From a virus, in the IMG/VR virus record IMGVR_UViG_3300022221_000011, positions 1 to 49,130 of that record: 49,130 bases of DNA. One strand, given 5' to 3'. The position numbers and the translations under genes were made by a program. The notes beneath the pieces are model-generated. The model did not search any database and was not told where the DNA came from. It was given only the letters and a program-made list of their open reading frames with translations. Positions 46,590 to 49,130 of the stretch are shown one piece after another (positions within the stretch are counted from its first letter, which is position 1; each line of letters starts with the position of its first letter).

Positions 46590-46908
46590 ACCTCCCGTAA
46601 TTATCCAGCTTTTCTTTTGCCAACCATGAAGAAAATCTATGCGTGCCCATCTTAACTAGGCCATCATCCTTCAGTAATATCAAACCATTGTCGCAAACAT
46701 TCCATGAGTCTCTACGGTCATGGGCCATAAACATGAAGATAGTGTCTTCCCTTACACCGGAAGGACTATGTTGTTTTATGTTGATCTCTTTGTAGAAATC
46801 TCTAGTGTTAATATCCGGGGGCCTCTCTTCTGCTCTTAGTTCAATGACCCGAAGCCTCGCCCTGGTCATGTTGTCTGCATGTTTTGGTGTTATTTTATGA
46901 GTTAACAT
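46579..46908 (-). CDS. Hypothetical protein, first of replication block (109 aa)
   Basis: Begins MLTHKITPKHADNMTRARLRV and ends GTHRFSSWLAKEKLDNYGRF; a mixed fold without Cys cluster. RBS AAGGAGGTATT lies directly beside the anchor element of array A. Unrecognised. Confidence 0.55.
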   Translation of the reverse strand: MLTHKITPKHADNMTRARLRVIELRAEERPPDINTRDFYKEINIKQHSPSGVREDTIFMFMAHDRRDSWNVCDNGLILLKDDGLVKMGTHRFSSWLAKEKLDNYGRFDG

Positions 46909-46951
46909 AATACCTCCTTCCGCAAGCGGTCTACATATTATATGGTTATAA
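46900..46951 (+). repeat. attC/attI-like anchor site of array A, with shared 24-bp element 46921-46944
   Basis: Left part AGTTAACATAATA pairs with TATTATATGGTTA; core GTTATAA 46945-46951 begins the first cassette. 46921-46944 is identical to 7841-7864. The left half overlaps the start of 46579-46908. Confidence 0.55.
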
Positions 46952-46963
46952 TCCTTTTCGCGC

Positions 46964-47728
46964 TCAACTTTCAGCGTTTATCCTTTTGCAGGCAATGTCA
47001 AAATAGTCAGCATCTTTTTCTATGCCGATGAAATCTCTTTTTAGCTCTTTACAGGCTACGCCAGTTGTTCCACTCCCAGCGCAAAAGTCTAAAACAATCT
47101 CTCCCTCATTGGTATAAGTCTCAATAAAATATCGCATAAGGGCAACTGGCTTTTGCGTTGGGTGAAGCGCAGATTTTTGTTTGTCACTTGGGAATAAAAG
47201 AACGCTCCTCGGATATCTCTCAGTGCTTCCTCCTCCGCTTATCCCTACCTTTGTTTTGCCATAGCAGTCTCCATCCATTGTGTGTTTCGTGTAGCTATTA
47301 ACAGGGTTATGTCCGCTTGTCTTCTGTGGGTTATATGTCGGCTGTTTGGCATAGAAAACCAAAACATTCGCATGATCTTCCTCTGACATGTCTGAAAACA
47401 CCAAGCATTTTTCATGCGCTTTCATTGGCTGCTTCTTAGCATTGAGGTGTCCTGTGGCTGCAGTCTTTTCCCACACCCACTCATATTTTAGCATTCCTAG
47501 ATTAGAGCAGCCAAGAACCTTGTCGAAGGGTGTTTGCGCTGTCAACACTATTACACCATTCGGCTTTATTATCCGCTTTAATTGCTCCCACATCGGTTCA
47601 AGAGCAATCACGCTGTCCCATTTACAAGCAGTTGTGCCATAAGGAGGGTCAGCCAAAACCATATCAACGCTTCCATCTTCTATTTGATTCATGCCCCTTA
47701 TACAATCATCGTGCATTAATCTAATCAT
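46964..47728 (-). CDS. DNA methyltransferase (N6_N4 type) in cassette
   Basis: 254 aa: catalytic DPPY near residue 27, SAM motif FCAGSGTTG near 217; beta order. Start MIRLMHDDCIRGM behind GGAGGGTTT. DPPY with this order suggests N6-adenine or N4-cytosine. Termini and flanks match 1761-2531, the middle differs, so target specificity probably differs. First cassette after the anchor, i.e. the position where new cassettes would enter. Confidence 0.85.
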   Translation of the reverse strand: MIRLMHDDCIRGMNQIEDGSVDMVLADPPYGTTACKWDSVIALEPMWEQLKRIIKPNGVIVLTAQTPFDKVLGCSNLGMLKYEWVWEKTAATGHLNAKKQPMKAHEKCLVFSDMSEEDHANVLVFYAKQPTYNPQKTSGHNPVNSYTKHTMDGDCYGKTKVGISGGGSTERYPRSVLLFPSDKQKSALHPTQKPVALMRYFIETYTNEGEIVLDFCAGSGTTGVACKELKRDFIGIEKDADYFDIACKRINAES

Positions 47729-47767
47729 AAACCCTCCATGTCTGCTTCGCAGCCAACGCGAAAATAA

Positions 47768-47824
47768 TTATAACCAAACAATGCAGCCGGACTGGTGCCC
47801 AGCCGCTGATTTTGGCTGTTAGGC
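47768..47824 (+). repeat. attC site (57 bp)
   Basis: R'' TTATAAC 47768-47774, stem GCAGCCGGACTGG with CCAGCCGCTG, R' GTTAGGC 47818-47824. R' is the left edge of the duplicated cassette. Confidence 0.85.
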
Positions 47825-47838
47825 CTCACGCCTATGCT

Positions 47839-48066
47839 TTAGTAACATAAGTCCTTATCATGGTCTTCTGCACAGGTTTTATGAATGTGCCGTATGTGCC
47901 CATCTATGGTTCTTACTGTAAAATGGTTGCCTCTAAACTGCCTATTGCACAACCAGCATAGGCGGTATTTCGGCTTAACCCCACGCTCAACCGGACTCGC
48001 TGGTAGCTCGTCTTCTCCATGTCCTGTCCTTGTTTCATATCCCTCTTCGTTCTTCCAAGTTGTCAT
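47839..48066 (-). CDS. Small zinc-finger cassette protein (75 aa), start inside attC
   Basis: ATG at 48066 after GGAGGGGTT. The first ~32 residues are encoded by attC 47973-48101 (ending PASPVERGVKP). The body has CWLCNRQFRGNHF and HIRHIHKTCAEDH, a Cx2C...HxxHxxxC zinc-finger pattern. The whole unit is repeated at the window ends, so two copies exist in the genome. Confidence 0.65.
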   Translation of the reverse strand: MTTWKNEEGYETRTGHGEDELPASPVERGVKPKYRLCWLCNRQFRGNHFTVRTIDGHIRHIHKTCAEDHDKDLCY

Positions 48067-48101
48067 AACCCCTCCGCTCTCAGGTTAGCTTTTCGTTAAA
48101 T
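47973..48101 (+). repeat. Enlarged attC containing a gene start
   Basis: R'' GCTTAAC 47973-47979, L'' CGCTCAACC, L' AGGTTAGC, R' GTTAAAT 48095-48101. Right edge of the duplicated cassette. Confidence 0.75.
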
Positions 48102-48674
48102 GGCATTTATTGCCACATCACTTTCAATCTGGTTGCCCCAAACATCCCATCCCTCTGTTTTGCGCCTTGCAAATAATTCGCAGCGAGGCACGTTTCCAAC
48201 AAGCGCAACAATTTTGCTTTTAACTTCATCAGGCTTTCTTGAATGTTCCTGAATGGGTGAATATATTATTTGCCTTATAGATGCGTCCTGTCTCTCTATC
48301 TTTCCTTTTGTGGCAATCAAGCAAAATTCCGTATTTGATCTTGTATACATTCCCATGCCAAAAAACTCCGCAAAATTGTCTTCCGGCAAAAAGGAAGTCT
48401 GGTTCACATTTTTTCTTTTGTTGGTTTTTACCCACACGAACCCAACTGTTTTGTATTCAAACCCCCATGCTTCGATAACCTGCAATATATCTGCTAGTTT
48501 CGTCCAAATGCCCCATATAAACATTATGCAGTTTTCATCAGCAAGGCTTTTTACATCAATCTTGCAGATATCCTCAGTTTTCATCGTTGGATAATCATCT
48601 TCTTGTTGTGTTCTTGTCCCTGGAAACTTGTAGCTCCAAGGAGGGTCTGCGTAAATAATATTATATTTTTTCAT
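48096..48674 (-). CDS. MT-A70-family adenine methyltransferase in cassette
   Basis: 192 aa from MKKYNIIYADPPWSYKF (GGAGTTGATT upstream). DPPW is the catalytic signature of MT-A70-type N6-adenine methylases. Also CIMFIWGIWTKLADILQV, VGFVWVKTNK, EHSRKPDEV and ELFARRKTEGWDVWGNQ, the family's C-terminal motif. Modifies DNA adenines, probably against host restriction. The stop is in R'. Confidence 0.88.
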   Translation of the reverse strand: MKKYNIIYADPPWSYKFPGTRTQQEDDYPTMKTEDICKIDVKSLADENCIMFIWGIWTKLADILQVIEAWGFEYKTVGFVWVKTNKRKNVNQTSFLPEDNFAEFFGMGMYTRSNTEFCLIATKGKIERQDASIRQIIYSPIQEHSRKPDEVKSKIVALVGNVPRCELFARRKTEGWDVWGNQIESDVAINAI

Positions 48675-48690
48675 AATCAACTCCAATGCC

Positions 48691-48746
48691 ATTTAACCCA
48701 ACATTCAAGCGGACGGGTTCCCCGCACGCTTAATTCCATGTTAAGT
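48691..48746 (+). repeat. attC site (56 bp)
   Basis: R'' ATTTAAC 48691-48697, L'' ATTCAAGCGG, L' GCTTAAT, R' GTTAAGT 48740-48746. Confidence 0.85.
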
Positions 48747-48750
48747 GGGC

Positions 48751-48945
48751 TTATGAATCATCCCAACATCTACACCCACTTTTACTGTCGTAGCACTCCA
48801 TACAAGTATTGCCGATAATTTCCAGCACATCAGCAATGTTTTCGTTTGTCAGGTTCTTTTCCCTCATTCTTTTCACCAATAAAGGTTCTCTCCCATAATG
48901 CCCCCAATCTTCGCACCAACTTTTTATTCTGTCCTCAGCTTTCAT
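48751..48945 (-). CDS. Hypothetical Cys-rich cassette protein (64 aa)
   Basis: Start MKAEDRIKSWCEDW behind AAGGAGAGATC, the same leader as 116-301. C-terminus CMECYDSKSGCRCWDDS has four Cys, a likely metal site. Function unknown. Confidence 0.6.
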   Translation of the reverse strand: MKAEDRIKSWCEDWGHYGREPLLVKRMREKNLTNENIADVLEIIGNTCMECYDSKSGCRCWDDS

Positions 48946-48970
48946 GATCTCTCCTTTCTTCCAGCGGCCC

Positions 48971-49057
48971 ACTTAACCCCTTATTCAACCAGAGTGGCAG
49001 GGGCTTGTCTGTTTTTAGTGGGTCTGGTTGCGCCACCTGGTTAATGCCACGTTAGGC
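48971..49057 (+). repeat. attC site
   Basis: R'' ACTTAAC 48971-48977, L'' ATTCAACCAGAGTGGC, L' GCCACCTGGTTAAT, R' GTTAGGC 49051-49057. Confidence 0.88.
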
Positions 49058-49071
49058 CTCACGCCTATGCT

Positions 49072-49130
49072 TTAGTAACATAAGTCCTTATCATGGTCTT
49101 CTGCACAGGTTTTATGAATGTGCCGTATGT
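49072..49130 (-). CDS. Small zinc-finger cassette protein, 3' part (cut by window edge)
   Basis: Last codons of the second copy of 47839-48066; positions 49051-49130 equal 47818-47897. Continues at window positions 1-86 after a missing 83 bp if the genome is circular. Confidence 0.7.
   Translation of the reverse strand, partial: IRHIHKTCAEDHDKDLCY

Larger units (their letters stand above)
46945..49130 (-). mobile_element. Cassette array A, left part
   Basis: First cassettes of array A, beginning at a GTTATAA core directly right of the 24-bp anchor element 46921-46944. It carries a DNA methylase, a duplicated small zinc-protein cassette, an MT-A70 methylase and a small Cys-rich protein. It joins the cassettes at window position 1 if the genome is circular. 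Confidence 0.85.

Noticed and set aside
46579-49130. Search for an integron integrase gene
   Set aside because: No ORF of suitable size on either strand carries a tyrosine-recombinase pattern. All larger ORFs are accounted for by structural, replication or methylase genes.

Overview
The window is a near-complete genome of an uncultivated tailed phage of a Gram-negative host, most likely a podovirus. It has a terminase, portal, scaffold and HK97-type capsid set, but no tape-measure or sheath gene. It also has long glycine-rich internal-virion-type proteins and an overlapping spanin pair that implies an outer membrane. No integrase, repressor/lysogeny module or tRNA was seen. The two window ends both fall inside one copy of a cassette that occurs complete at 47818-48098. 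The molecule is therefore probably circular or circularly permuted, with the contig cut at that repeat and about 83 bp missing at the join.

Layout. 13747-38494 (minus strand) is one long late block: a leaderless HTH gene, small terminase, several tiny basic genes, a fibre, TerL, portal, scaffold, capsid, adaptor, a large LamG-containing tail protein, three ejection-type proteins, exported proteins, amidase, holin candidates and spanins, then a strong terminator at 13714-13742. 38752-43397 (plus strand) holds about 17 small genes behind a near-perfect sigma-54 promoter, including an HNH-DUF551 fusion with its own consensus sigma-70 promoter. 43464-46908 (minus) is a replication block with a RecA/DnaB-type ATPase, two HNH genes and an origin-like region with DnaA boxes and GTTAC repeats. 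5395-7802 (minus) is a compact phage operon with an XRE regulator, a YopX-like protein and a Rad52-type annealing protein.

The rest, about 13.3 kb, is two integron-type gene-cassette arrays with no integron integrase. Array A runs from 46945 through the window ends to 5344. Array B runs from 7864 to 13659. Together they hold about 36 attC (59-be) sites of many different sequences, separating about 36 mostly single small ORFs. The ORFs include two N4/N6-type methylases, an MT-A70 methylase, DUF3850- and DUF7352-like proteins, many small zinc-ribbon proteins and small membrane proteins. Each array begins on the left at an identical 24-bp element ending in a GTT core.

Three things make the arrays unusual. 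(1) The extra base of L'' (TCAA opposite TTA) and the exact R'-to-R' duplication show that the sites point left to right, yet essentially all ORFs are on the minus strand. The ORFs are thus inverted relative to the usual cassette, and most stop codons are made by the R' core GTTA. (2) In about eleven cassettes the ribosome-binding site and start codon lie inside an enlarged attC (about 120-210 bp), and the protein is translated through L'' and R'' into the cassette body. (3) A strong sigma-70 promoter (13663-13690) sits just after the late terminator and reads into array B. The phage may thus carry, express and exchange an integron-like accessory genome using a recombinase supplied in trans.
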